A stretch of 64,000 bases of DNA from Flavobacterium sharifuzzamanii (GCF_003254585.1 NZ_QJGZ01000032.1:1-64000); one strand, 5' to 3'; counted from the stretch's first letter, positions 1 to 8,210 are shown. The notes: generated by a model from the sequence alone, not told the origin. Translations and numbers: made by a program.

Positions 1-70
1 ATCAGAACTCTCAAATCAGAACTCTCAAATCAGAACTTTCAAATCAGAACTTTCAAATCAGAACTTCCGA
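1..70. repeat. 14-bp tandem repeat, five units
   Basis: Five head-to-tail copies of ATCAGAACTYTCAA start at 1, 15, 29, 43 and 57. The first two carry CTC, the next two TTC, and the last degenerates to CTTCCGA. The array may extend left of the window. It directly abuts the first parS-like site. No reading frame is supported here. Confidence 0.9.
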
Positions 71-77
71 ATTAAAA

Positions 78-93
78 TGTTTCACGTGAAACA
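78..93. promoter_or_regulatory. parS-like ParB-binding site 1
   Basis: TGTTTCACGTGAAACA is a perfect 16-bp palindrome and matches the ParB site consensus TGTTNCACGTGAAACA exactly. The symmetry extends to 20 bp (76-95). It is the leftmost of seven such sites. Confidence 0.85.
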
Positions 94-138
94 TTTTTAA
101 ACTTCCATTATAAACTTCCAAAGAACATTTTAAAATCA

Positions 139-154
139 TGTTCCACGTGAAACA
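139..154. promoter_or_regulatory. parS-like ParB-binding site 2
   Basis: TGTTCCACGTGAAACA is an exact match to the bacterial parS consensus. It starts 61 bp after site 1. Confidence 0.85.
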
Positions 155-192
155 TCTTGTTTTATTTTCCTTTAAATTCAAACTTAAAAAAT

Positions 193-208
193 CGTTCCAC
201 GTGGAACG
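193..208. promoter_or_regulatory. parS-like ParB-binding site 3
   Basis: CGTTCCACGTGGAACG is a perfect palindrome (20 bp if 191-210 is counted). Its outer bases differ from the consensus, but both half-sites differ in the same way. It starts 54 bp after site 2. Confidence 0.75.
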
Positions 209-240
209 ATTTAATATTTTATTCAAATTCTTTACTTTAA

Positions 241-256
241 CATTCCACGTGGAACG
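241..256. promoter_or_regulatory. parS-like ParB-binding site 4
   Basis: CATTCCACGTGGAACG keeps the TTCCACGTGGAA core. It is the most divergent site of the cluster and starts 48 bp after site 3. Confidence 0.65.
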
Positions 257-284
257 CTGTAAATTCTATTATTTTATTTAAATA

Positions 285-300
285 TGTTTCACGTGGAACG
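285..300. promoter_or_regulatory. parS-like ParB-binding site 5
   Basis: TGTTTCACGTGGAACG has one consensus half-site and one variant half-site. It starts 44 bp after site 4. Confidence 0.75.
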
Positions 301-324
301 CTGTGAAAATTTAAAAAATCAAAA

Positions 325-340
325 CGTTTCACGTGGAACA
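325..340. promoter_or_regulatory. parS-like ParB-binding site 6
   Basis: CGTTTCACGTGGAACA, read on the other strand, is one base from consensus. It starts 40 bp after site 5. Confidence 0.78.
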
Positions 341-362
341 TATAGATTTAAAAGATGTTTAA

Positions 363-782
363 TTACTGTTCCACGTGAAACATCTTCATTTTCTCTTCTT
401 CCTTCTGTCTCATTAATTGAGCTTCTTCGTCTGACTTATCTTTGTATCCACAGTAATGTAGTATACCATGAGATAGTACTCTCTTAAGTTCTTCAACAAA
501 TGAAACATTGAAATCTTTTGCATTATCTGCAACCCGTTCTACAGAAACAAAAATATCTCCATTTAACTCGTTACCAACTGAATAATCAAAACTAATTATA
601 TCAGTTAAAGTGTCGTGATCTAAATATTCTACATTGATTTTATGAAGATACTCATCATCACAAAATATATAATTGATTTCTCCTTCGTTCTTGTTTTCAG
701 AAACAATTACAGCACTAAGCCAGTCACTAAAAGCCTGCTCGTCTCCTAAAGTAAAATCTGTTTCGTAATTAAAATTTATCAT
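363..782 (-). CDS. ybeY: Endoribonuclease YbeY (rRNA maturation factor)
   Basis: YbeY is a small metal-dependent endoribonuclease acting in 16S rRNA 3'-end maturation and 70S ribosome quality control in the cytoplasm. The 139-residue length fits the family. The metal motif usually reads H-x3-H-x5-H. Here it is HGILHYCGYKD, with His105 and His109 kept and Asp115 in place of the third His, which may be a lineage variant because Asp can bind metal. The last residues MFHVEQ are encoded by a parS-like palindrome. The start overlaps the stop of the upstream DUF4175 gene by 4 bp (ATGA), so translation is probably coupled. Confidence 0.93.
   Translation of the reverse strand: MINFNYETDFTLGDEQAFSDWLSAVIVSENKNEGEINYIFCDDEYLHKINVEYLDHDTLTDIISFDYSVGNELNGDIFVSVERVADNAKDFNVSFVEELKRVLSHGILHYCGYKDKSDEEAQLMRQKEEEKMKMFHVEQ
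367..382. promoter_or_regulatory. parS-like ParB-binding site 7, inside ybeY
   Basis: TGTTCCACGTGAAACA matches the consensus exactly. It starts 42 bp after site 6 and lies within the last codons of ybeY, where the complementary strand encodes the C-terminal residues MFHVEQ. Confidence 0.85.
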
Positions 783-3700
783 TTTGTATTAAAGTATTCT
801 TGAACTTTTTGATTAAAATTCGAGCGCAAAGGTAGTGATTGTCTGTTTAATATCTCTACACTGTTTAAATATTCCAATAATGAACTTGGCAAAGCATTTG
901 AACGATTAGTAAATTCAGCCTTATTAGTTTCAGATTGTCTTTGTGTATCTTGACCTTGTTGCTGAACTGCATTGTTTAATTTCCATAATTCTTGTTGGAT
1001 ATTTAGTATACGTTGCAAGTTCTCATTCTTAAATCCTTTGTTCAAAATCTGCTTTTCAGATTGTTTCATTTGGTCTATTACAGATTTACCTTGAGAGTCT
1101 AAACCTTTCTTTGCTAATTCTTTTTGAAGAGCTTCACGAAGTTTAACTTGCTCTTTGTAAATCTCCATGATAGCTTCAGCATCTCCTTCTCCATCTTCTC
1201 CTTCATTACCGTTCTTCTCTCCTTTTCCATTCTTTCCATCTTTACCTGAAGAACCCTTATCTCCACTTTTGTTACCTTGTCCTTCTTTACCCTGACCATC
1301 TTTACCTTGACCATTTTGTCCTTGTCCAGACTTTCCGTCTTTTCCTTCTCCCGGTTTATCACCAGATTGCTGTCCAGGTTTCATACCATCTTTCATCTTA
1401 TCAGCAAGTCCTTTTTGTTTCTGAATAATATCTGGCAATTGCATTCCTTGTCCATCTCCTGGTTTAGGTTTCCCCGATCCCGGTTTAGACATAGACATCT
1501 GCATATTATTTAATAAATCACTCAAGAAATCAGCTAACTTATTGGCAGATGAAACCGCATATTGTTGGTGTGAGACTCCTCTTGGAATCTGTACATCAGT
1601 TAAAGTTTCAATTGCCTTGTCCATGTTGTATTGAACGTTTCCAATTTCTTTAGTAACGTCTTCTGCTACTTTCGGATTACGTAATGAAAGTGCAAACAAA
1701 CTATCATCTACATGTCTAAACTGCTGTTTCAAATTCTGCTGAATCTTGATATTTTTTGTAAATGCAGAAGAACCCAATTTCATTGCTTTGAACTGCTTCA
1801 TCACATCTTCTTGTGATAAAGAATAAGCTAAAAGATTATCCAGAATCTGACGAAGCATTGCTACATCTTCTTCTAATTGTTCTTGTTCTCCACCTTCCAT
1901 TTCACTCTGCATTTCTTGAGCCATCGACTTCATTTTCTTTGCAGCACTTTTTTGTTTTGGCTTTGCTCCAGAAGTGTTCTTTTTACTCAATTCTTCAGAA
2001 GCTTTATTAAGATCATTGTCTACATCTTTCTCTTTAGAAGCATCAGACGGAATATCTAAAGGTTTCTTTAAAGTCTTATTTTCTTCTTTCAAGTCTTTTA
2101 AATCTTCCTGAATTTTATCAAAAGATTTATTGATTTCATCCTGTTTATCTTTCGTATTTTCTTTCTCTTTATTTGATAACTGTTCCTGTTGTTCTGACAG
2201 TTTATTTAGTTTCTCAGCAACCTGTTCAGCTTTCTTAGAAACATAAAAACGCTTGGTCAACTCAACCAATTGCTCTAAATTACGAGATTGGTTTTTACTA
2301 ATTTGCTTGAACTTTTCCATCTTATCAAACAGCTCTTCACTGTTTAATTTATCGTTTAAGTTCTTCAACTCGTCTAATAATTTCTGATTCTTTTCTAAAT
2401 CTTTCTGTGCATTATCTAAACGCTTTTGTAAATCTTCAGCAGTTTTATCTTTTTTATCATCCTTAAATTTATCCAAGTTCTGATTCATCTTTTCAGAAAA
2501 TTGCTTCATCATTTCGTCTTGCTGTTTCTGACGTTTGATAAAATCATTGATCTTCTGCTGATCTTTAAATTCTAAATTATCTTTCTCTTTTCCTGTATTC
2601 TGAAGCTTATCCATTTCTGAAATCTGCTTTGTTTGGTTCTTTAAAGATTTAGATAAACTATTGATATTATTATTCTGCTGTTGTAATTCCTGATCTTGAA
2701 TTTCATCTGTTGTAGCTACACGATCTGAAAATGTAGAAGACTTTGTAGACTTAAATCCGTGTGGTGCATCGTTATCAAAAACCTCAAAGTAGTACTCGTA
2801 TGAAACTCCTTCTTCTACCGGAAGGTTACTTGGAAAATTAAAAACAAACTGATCAAATACTCCAGTCTTAACAGGAATGTTTCCACGCTTAGCAGACTGT
2901 GGTTTATTACGTTCATAGTATACAATTTGTAATTTTGAAAGTCCGTAATCATCACCCAATCTTCCTAGAATATAGTTCTTATCTAGCTTCAAACTATCAG
3001 GTGCAGGACCAACATTGATAGTTGGAAACTGATCTTTGATAACAGAAAGCTGATAATCTAGTTTTTCGTAGTTTTTCACCTTATCATTTGACGTAAGAAT
3101 CTGATATTCTGTATTTTGACTAATATTTTTACTCAATTTAAAGTCATTTTCAACCTTAATGAACTTAAATACTTCTTTCTCTCTTTTCCATTCAATTTCT
3201 TGTGTAGATTTAGTATTCATTTTCCAAGTTACCGTTGTTCCTTCTGGTACAATTGCATTACCTGTTCCTTGAATTGTCTCTGATTTTTTCTTTAGATAAG
3301 AAGGAAAATTTAAAACCATTTCGAAGTTTGCAATTGACGGAACTGTGATTACTTTCAATTCGTATTCTTCTGAAACAACTGAATTTCCTTCAAAAGAAAA
3401 TTGAATATCTTGTGCTGGTTTTTCAATTTTAAATTCAAACTTTCCAGGTTGAGAAGATTCCATAAAGTAACTTTCATCACCAATATGAATCATCACATTT
3501 TCCGGAACTACATTTCCAACAGATTCCATTTTGATAACAAAATCTTTATTTTGTTCAGCTTGCAAATTCGAATTTAAAACCACAAACTTAAAAGGAGCTG
3601 GTGGTAAAAAAGCAGAATTGAAATGCACTACTCTATTCAAACTTTGAGAAATAATATTACTATTTCCTGAAATATAAAACACAGCAAAAAGCAAAATTGG

Positions 3701-4180
3701 AACTAAAGCTAATGGTAAATACTTTTTGTTAGCTTTAAAATTGATTGCATTTCCAAAAGGAATTGGTTGTAAAGAATTTGCTTTTTGCTCAATTGAAGCT
3801 AAAACCAATTCTGAACTTTCAGCATTATTTTCAGAAGACAATTGCAAAAAGTTAGTCAGCTTATCGCTCACTTCTGTGAAATGATTTCCAATAATTTTTG
3901 AAGCTTGAGTATAATCAATTCCTTTTTGAAGCTTAAATAATTTAAACAACGGAAAAATAATTAAACGGACTAAAAGGAAAACTTCAACTCCAACAAATAA
4001 CCAAAATAAAAAAGTTCTTCCCAAAGGTTTTAGCCAAAGAAAGTACTCTACAAAAAGCGTAAACAAAAAATATAATAAACCGAAACCAGTAAAAAGTAAT
4101 ATCCCTTTTATCAGTTCATTGGTATAATATTTCTTAATGAAAGCCTCTAACTTTTGATATATTGCAGATGATGTTTTCAA
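779..4180 (-). CDS. DUF4175-family large membrane protein with coiled coil
   Basis: This is a 1133-residue protein of unknown function that resembles the DUF4175 family. Two hydrophobic helices lie near residues 24-50 and 56-78 and a third near 150-172, followed by a region with beta character. From about residue 480 a very long Lys/Glu/Gln/Asn-rich coiled coil runs to about 780. Residues around 920-990 are a low-complexity Gly/Lys/Asp/Gln stretch. A helical C-terminus rich in Gln follows. The topology suggests a membrane-anchored envelope protein. It is co-transcribed with ybeY, which it overlaps by 4 bp. No catalytic motif was recognised. Confidence 0.8.
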   Translation of the reverse strand: MKTSSAIYQKLEAFIKKYYTNELIKGILLFTGFGLLYFLFTLFVEYFLWLKPLGRTFLFWLFVGVEVFLLVRLIIFPLFKLFKLQKGIDYTQASKIIGNHFTEVSDKLTNFLQLSSENNAESSELVLASIEQKANSLQPIPFGNAINFKANKKYLPLALVPILLFAVFYISGNSNIISQSLNRVVHFNSAFLPPAPFKFVVLNSNLQAEQNKDFVIKMESVGNVVPENVMIHIGDESYFMESSQPGKFEFKIEKPAQDIQFSFEGNSVVSEEYELKVITVPSIANFEMVLNFPSYLKKKSETIQGTGNAIVPEGTTVTWKMNTKSTQEIEWKREKEVFKFIKVENDFKLSKNISQNTEYQILTSNDKVKNYEKLDYQLSVIKDQFPTINVGPAPDSLKLDKNYILGRLGDDYGLSKLQIVYYERNKPQSAKRGNIPVKTGVFDQFVFNFPSNLPVEEGVSYEYYFEVFDNDAPHGFKSTKSSTFSDRVATTDEIQDQELQQQNNNINSLSKSLKNQTKQISEMDKLQNTGKEKDNLEFKDQQKINDFIKRQKQQDEMMKQFSEKMNQNLDKFKDDKKDKTAEDLQKRLDNAQKDLEKNQKLLDELKNLNDKLNSEELFDKMEKFKQISKNQSRNLEQLVELTKRFYVSKKAEQVAEKLNKLSEQQEQLSNKEKENTKDKQDEINKSFDKIQEDLKDLKEENKTLKKPLDIPSDASKEKDVDNDLNKASEELSKKNTSGAKPKQKSAAKKMKSMAQEMQSEMEGGEQEQLEEDVAMLRQILDNLLAYSLSQEDVMKQFKAMKLGSSAFTKNIKIQQNLKQQFRHVDDSLFALSLRNPKVAEDVTKEIGNVQYNMDKAIETLTDVQIPRGVSHQQYAVSSANKLADFLSDLLNNMQMSMSKPGSGKPKPGDGQGMQLPDIIQKQKGLADKMKDGMKPGQQSGDKPGEGKDGKSGQGQNGQGKDGQGKEGQGNKSGDKGSSGKDGKNGKGEKNGNEGEDGEGDAEAIMEIYKEQVKLREALQKELAKKGLDSQGKSVIDQMKQSEKQILNKGFKNENLQRILNIQQELWKLNNAVQQQGQDTQRQSETNKAEFTNRSNALPSSLLEYLNSVEILNRQSLPLRSNFNQKVQEYFNTK

Positions 4181-4230
4181 AATAAATCTGTTTTAATTAT
4201 AACCCATAAAAGTAGTAATTATAACAATAA

Positions 4231-4310
4231 GTCTGAAAGTCAAAAATCGAAAGTCAAAAGTTTAGCACACAGCTAAAAACCTTTCAGACTTTCGACTTTT
4301 GGCTTTTGAC
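4231..4310. repeat. Imperfect inverted/direct AAAGTC-type repeat
   Basis: The left half repeats GAAAGTCAAAA-like words. The right half (4280-4310) carries the complementary CTTTCAGACTTTCGACTTTT. The two can pair into an imperfect hairpin. The right arm contains the -33 element of the gltX promoter, so the repeat lies in the promoter region. Confidence 0.55.
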
Positions 4311-4326
4311 TAATATCGTATCTTTG
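4298..4326 (+). promoter_or_regulatory. Bacteroidota-type promoter for gltX
   Basis: A TTTG -33 element (4298-4301) is followed after 17 bp by TATCTTTG (4319-4326), a full match to the -7 consensus TAnnTTTG. The gltX ATG follows 18 bp downstream, which implies a short leader. Confidence 0.65.
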
Positions 4327-4344
4327 CAACAAAATTTTAAACAA

Positions 4345-5850
4345 ATGTCAAAGCAAGTTCGTGTGCGTTTTGCACCAAGTCCGACTGGACCGTTACATAT
4401 TGGCGGAGTTCGTACTGCCCTATTTAATTATTTATTTGCAAAGAAACATAACGGTGTTTTTTATCTGAGAATTGAAGATACAGATCAGACTCGTTTTGTT
4501 CCTGGTGCAGAGGCTTACATTATGGAAGCTCTTGAATGGTTAGGAATTGCTCCTGAAGAAACGGTTGGGAAAAATGAAAAATTTGGTCCATACAGACAAA
4601 GCGAACGTAAAGATTTATACCAGCAATATGCCGATAAGTTGATCAATTCTGGTTGGGCATATTATGCTTTTGATACTCCTGAAGCTTTGGATGCACATAG
4701 AAAACAACACGAAGCTGAAGGAAAAACATTTATTTACAATCACCACAATCGCGAAAAGTTAGATACTTCTCTAGTAATTTCTGCTGATGAAGTTTCTAAA
4801 AGAATTGCAAATGGCGAGCATTATGTAATTCGTTTTAAAACTCCGGTTGATGAAACATTACATTTGAAAGATATCATTCGTGGTGATGTTAAGTTTGAAA
4901 CAAATCTTTTGGATGATAAAGTTTTATTCAAAAGTGACGGAATGCCAACGTACCATTTAGCCAATATTGTTGATGATCATTTGATGGAAACTTCACATGT
5001 AATTCGTGGAGAAGAATGGTTGCCATCTATGCCACTTCACGTTTTATTATACAAAGCATTTGGTTGGGAAGCTCCAGAATTTGCTCATTTACCTCTGATT
5101 TTAAAACCAATTGGAAATGGAAAATTATCTAAAAGAGATGGAGACAAAATGGGATTCCCAGTATTTCCTTTAGAATGGAAAACTGAAGAAGGTGTTTCAT
5201 CTGGTTACAGAGAAAAAGGATTTTTTCCAGAAGCAGTTGTAAACTTCCTTGCTCTTTTAGGATGGAATGATGGAACTGATAAAGAATTATTTTCTTTAGA
5301 AGAATTAGCTGAATCTTTTGACTTAAACAGAGTTCATAAAGCTGGAGCAAAATTTGATCCTGAGAAAAACAAATGGTTCAACCACCAATATTTAATAAAA
5401 CAAAATGATGCAGATTTAGCAAAAACCTTCTCTCTTATTTTAGAAGAAAAAGGCATTGATATTTCTAAATATGATCTAACAAGAATTGTTTCCTTGATTA
5501 AAGAAAGAGCAAACTTTGTTTCAGAATTTTGGGATCTGACAGATTTCTTTTTCCAGGCTCCAACATCATACGATGAAAAAGCAAGTAAAAACTGGAAAGA
5601 AGAAACTCCAACTTTGATGCAGGAACTGATTTCTGTTTTAGAAAATATTGAAGATTTTACTTCTGCAAATATTGAAGCAATCGTAAAAGATTGGTTAACC
5701 AAAAACGAAATCGGAATGGGTAAGGTTATGCAACCTTTCCGTCTAAGTTTGGTTGGAGCGCTTAAAGGTCCTCACCTATTTGACATTGTTGAAATTATTG
5801 GAAAAGAAGAAACTATTTCTAGAATTCAGAAAGCAATTTCAACATTATAA
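4345..5850 (+). CDS. gltX: Glutamate--tRNA ligase
   Basis: This is the class I synthetase that charges tRNA-Glu with glutamate. The Rossmann-fold HIGH-type motif is in PSPTGPLHIGG (residues 11-21) and the KMSKS-type loop is KLSKR (260-264). The C-terminal anticodon-binding helices follow, giving 501 residues, which is normal. The frame is open upstream to 4306, but that would run through the -7 element, and the conserved N-terminus MSKQVRVRFAPSPTG begins at 4345, so that ATG is chosen. glnS is also present in the window, so tRNA-Gln is probably charged directly. Confidence 0.95.
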   Translation: MSKQVRVRFAPSPTGPLHIGGVRTALFNYLFAKKHNGVFYLRIEDTDQTRFVPGAEAYIMEALEWLGIAPEETVGKNEKFGPYRQSERKDLYQQYADKLINSGWAYYAFDTPEALDAHRKQHEAEGKTFIYNHHNREKLDTSLVISADEVSKRIANGEHYVIRFKTPVDETLHLKDIIRGDVKFETNLLDDKVLFKSDGMPTYHLANIVDDHLMETSHVIRGEEWLPSMPLHVLLYKAFGWEAPEFAHLPLILKPIGNGKLSKRDGDKMGFPVFPLEWKTEEGVSSGYREKGFFPEAVVNFLALLGWNDGTDKELFSLEELAESFDLNRVHKAGAKFDPEKNKWFNHQYLIKQNDADLAKTFSLILEEKGIDISKYDLTRIVSLIKERANFVSEFWDLTDFFFQAPTSYDEKASKNWKEETPTLMQELISVLENIEDFTSANIEAIVKDWLTKNEIGMGKVMQPFRLSLVGALKGPHLFDIVEIIGKEETISRIQKAISTL

Positions 5851-5853
5851 AAA

Positions 5854-5903
5854 TTTTTACCATTAAGATATTAAGAAAATTAAGCTCAACTTAATGGTAA
5901 AAA
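5854..5903. repeat. Inverted repeat downstream of gltX
   Basis: TTTTTACCATTAAG (5854-5867) is perfectly complementary to CTTAATGGTAAAAA (5890-5903) across a 22-bp spacer. The right arm is A-rich rather than T-rich on the + strand. TTAAG words recur up to about 5980. Confidence 0.7.
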
Positions 5904-5993
5904 ATTAAAGTTTTTTAAGTTCATAAAGCTTAATTGTCTTGACAAAGTTTTGACTTAATTATCTTAATGCCTTTAATGGTTTAAAAAAATAGG

Positions 5994-6034
5994 AACGCTA
6001 AGAAACATCTACAAAATGTTCTTAGCGTTTTTTT
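5994..6034 (+). terminator. Rho-independent terminator after gltX
   Basis: AACGCTAAGAA pairs with TTCTTAGCGTT around a short loop and is followed by seven T residues. It lies between gltX and the SPFH gene, which are on the same strand. Confidence 0.85.
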
Positions 6035-6104
6035 AATGTTTGATCATTCCTTTTTAGAAGAATTTTCGTAATTTACCGAAATTCATAAATTAAACTAAAT
6101 AACC

Positions 6105-7088
6105 ATGAGTACAGCATTTATTATCTTTTTAGTATTGGCATTCTTCATTTTCATGTCGTCTTTCTTTACTGTAAAACAGCAATCTTCTGTAATTATCGAA
6201 CGTTTTGGAAAATTTCAAAGTGTTAGAAATTCAGGATTACAACTTAAAATTCCGATGGTTGATAGATTGGCCGGAAGAGTAAATCTTAAAATTCAGCAAC
6301 TAGATGTTATCATCGAAACTAAAACTAGAGACAACGTTTTCATCAAGATGAAAGTTTCAGTTCAGTTCAAAGTGATTCAAGATAAAGTTTACGAAGCATT
6401 CTATAAATTAGAATATCCGCATGATCAGATTACTTCTTATGTTTTTGATGTAGTTCGTGCTGAAGTTCCTAAACTAAAATTGGATGATGTTTTTGAAAGA
6501 AAAGATGATATTGCAGTTGCAGTAAAACGTGAATTGAACGAGGCAATGTCTACTTACGGATATGATATCATCAATACTTTGGTTACCGATATTGATCCAG
6601 ACATCCAGGTAAAAAATGCAATGAACAGAATCAACGCAGCTGACAGAGAAAAAACCGCTGCTGAATTTGAAGCAGAAAGTTCAAGAATTAGAATCGTTGC
6701 AAAAGCAAAAGCTGAAGCAGAAAGTAAACGTTTACAAGGACAAGGTATTGCAGACCAACGTCGCGAAATTGCAAGAGGTCTTGTAGAAAGTGTTGAAGTT
6801 TTGAACCAAGTTGGAATCAATTCACAAGAAGCTTCTGCTCTAATTGTAGTTACTCAACACTATGATACTTTACAGTCTATCGGTTCTGATACAAACTCAA
6901 ACTTAATTCTTCTTCCAAATTCTCCACAAGCTGGAAGTGACATGTTGAATAACATGGTTGCTTCATTTACAGCTTCTAACCAAGTTGGCGAAATGATGAA
7001 AAAAGGAAACAAGAAAATTGAAAAACCAAAACCAACTCACAGACAATCTGGCTACGAAGATGATGTTCAACCAGATGTTCAACAATAA
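6105..7088 (+). CDS. SPFH/Band 7 (stomatin-like) membrane protein
   Basis: This 327-residue protein is of the stomatin/prohibitin type. One N-terminal transmembrane helix (residues about 4-22) is followed by the SPFH domain, with characteristic stretches SVIIERFGKF and ERKDDIAVAVKREL. An Ala/Glu/Lys-rich helical segment (about 175-235) is typical of the oligomerising coiled coil. Family members form ring-like membrane scaffolds and often help membrane-protease quality control. No NfeD-type partner gene lies beside it. The Gln/Pro-rich tail is not conserved in the family. It stands alone between two terminators. Confidence 0.9.
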   Translation: MSTAFIIFLVLAFFIFMSSFFTVKQQSSVIIERFGKFQSVRNSGLQLKIPMVDRLAGRVNLKIQQLDVIIETKTRDNVFIKMKVSVQFKVIQDKVYEAFYKLEYPHDQITSYVFDVVRAEVPKLKLDDVFERKDDIAVAVKRELNEAMSTYGYDIINTLVTDIDPDIQVKNAMNRINAADREKTAAEFEAESSRIRIVAKAKAEAESKRLQGQGIADQRREIARGLVESVEVLNQVGINSQEASALIVVTQHYDTLQSIGSDTNSNLILLPNSPQAGSDMLNNMVASFTASNQVGEMMKKGNKKIEKPKPTHRQSGYEDDVQPDVQQ

Positions 7089-7101
7089 TTAAAAAATAAT
7101 A

Positions 7102-7124
7102 AAGAGGCTTAATCGCCTCTTTTT
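7102..7124. terminator. Bidirectional terminator between convergent genes
   Basis: AAGAGGC (7102-7108) pairs with GCCTCTT (7115-7121) around a 6-nt loop, followed by T residues on the + strand. It ends the SPFH gene and overlaps the last codons of the convergent gene, so it can serve both directions. Confidence 0.75.
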
Positions 7125-7363
7125 CTATTTATGAACCAACCTATTACATACGGTAAAATGGTCTGGATAATTTTTACATAAGAATTTGAAAAGTAATCTG
7201 TGTAAGATGAAATGAAACCATTTACAATATTTTGCGGAGTGATACTTTCCTTAGTTTTCTGAAAACTTAAAACCAATTTCTGATAATTGATTTCTTTTTC
7301 CAATTTCAAAATTTCTAGATCTCTTTCAATCTCAGCATACGAAGAGTATTTTTTTCTTTCCAT
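7109..7363 (-). CDS. Small DUF6327-like protein
   Basis: An 84-residue protein with a charged N-terminal half (MERKKYSSYAEIERDLEILK) predicted to be helical. A more hydrophobic C-terminus, IIQTILPYVIGWFI, could be one membrane-associated helix. Flavobacteria commonly carry such a gene (DUF6327) directly after YtxH and holin-like genes, and that order is seen here. The biochemical role is unknown. It is the last gene of a three-gene operon and starts 2 bp after the stop of the holin-like gene. Confidence 0.7.
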   Translation of the reverse strand: MERKKYSSYAEIERDLEILKLEKEINYQKLVLSFQKTKESITPQNIVNGFISSYTDYFSNSYVKIIQTILPYVIGWFINRKRGD

Positions 7364-7365
7364 AA

Positions 7366-7716
7366 TTAATCATTAAAAAAGATTTCTGAAAATTTCTCCA
7401 AGATTGGTCCTTCAACAAATTTGTCTTTTATAAAGAAAAGCAAAATAGTTATTACCAAATAGATTCCTCCTACTGTCAAAAATCCGAGAGCATTACTTTC
7501 AAACAAAGAACCAAAAGCATACGCTGCGGCAAAAGATCCAAAAATCATTACCATACTAAAACACAATAAAATCAAAGTAAACTTAAAGATTAAAGTTGTA
7601 GATTTCATTGCAACCTTAAAACCCCAAAGTTTGTAATAAGCTAAATGACTATCAATATATTCTTTAGCCTGATCTTGAACTTTTTCAGTGTTTTCTTTTA
7701 ATTCTTCAAAAGCCAT
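7366..7716 (-). CDS. Holin-like / competence-type small membrane protein
   Basis: A 116-residue protein with an amphipathic N-terminus (MAFEELKENTEKVQDQAKEY), two strongly hydrophobic helices (roughly residues 38-68 and 73-95) and a charged tail. This matches the phage-holin-family/competence-protein annotation often found next to YtxH genes in Bacteroidota. The role is probably in envelope stress, not lysis, because no phage genes are nearby. The frame is open 10 codons further upstream, but MAFEELKEN is the natural conserved-looking start. Confidence 0.75.
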   Translation of the reverse strand: MAFEELKENTEKVQDQAKEYIDSHLAYYKLWGFKVAMKSTTLIFKFTLILLCFSMVMIFGSFAAAYAFGSLFESNALGFLTVGGIYLVITILLFFIKDKFVEGPILEKFSEIFFND

Positions 7717-7790
7717 AATTAAAATTTTAGATAAAAAAAAGCACAAAACTTTCTTATAAAAATAAGCAAGTAATGTGCTTTATAAAAATA

Positions 7791-8117
7791 TTATTTCTGA
7801 AGTTTAGCGTTATTCGCTTTTAGCTCAGCAAGTTTACTTTCTAAAAAAGTGATCACTTCTTCTGTTTTGTAACTCATATTTGAAAGTAAATCTTCATATG
7901 TTCCGTCTAAGTTTTTCTTTGCATGAGCAAACTTCTCACGTAAAACCTCTGAACTTGCATCAAATGAATCTTTCAAATTATGTTTTGCATCATCTAAACC
8001 TTCTTTAATTTTTGCTCGAGTTTTAGATCCTTTATCAGGTGCAAATAAAATTCCGATGGCTGCTCCTGCAGCTGCTGCAGCTAAAATTGCTGCTGCTGTA
8101 TTTAAATTTTTAGACAT
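7791..8117 (-). CDS. YtxH domain-containing protein
   Basis: A 108-residue protein. The N-terminus has an Ala/Gly-rich hydrophobic segment, AAAILAAAAAGAAIGILFAP, followed by DKGSKTRAKI. This hydrophobic segment with APxxGxxTR is the YtxH signature, commonly linked to general stress responses. The rest is a long amphipathic helix. It is the first gene of the operon with the holin-like and DUF6327-like genes. A weak -7-like TATCTTTA lies at 8143-8150 on the minus strand. Confidence 0.85.
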   Translation of the reverse strand: MSKNLNTAAAILAAAAAGAAIGILFAPDKGSKTRAKIKEGLDDAKHNLKDSFDASSEVLREKFAHAKKNLDGTYEDLLSNMSYKTEEVITFLESKLAELKANNAKLQK

Positions 8118-8210
8118 GATAGTTACAATTTTAAATTATTAATAAAGATACTCATTTTTAAAATGATAAAACTTTGATTGTTTGGAATTTATAAAAAATT
8201 AACACTATTA

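Noticed and set aside
284..487. Reading frame starting MFHVERCENLKN on the + strand
   Set aside because: It is an artefact of translating the parS sites and runs antisense through ybeY.
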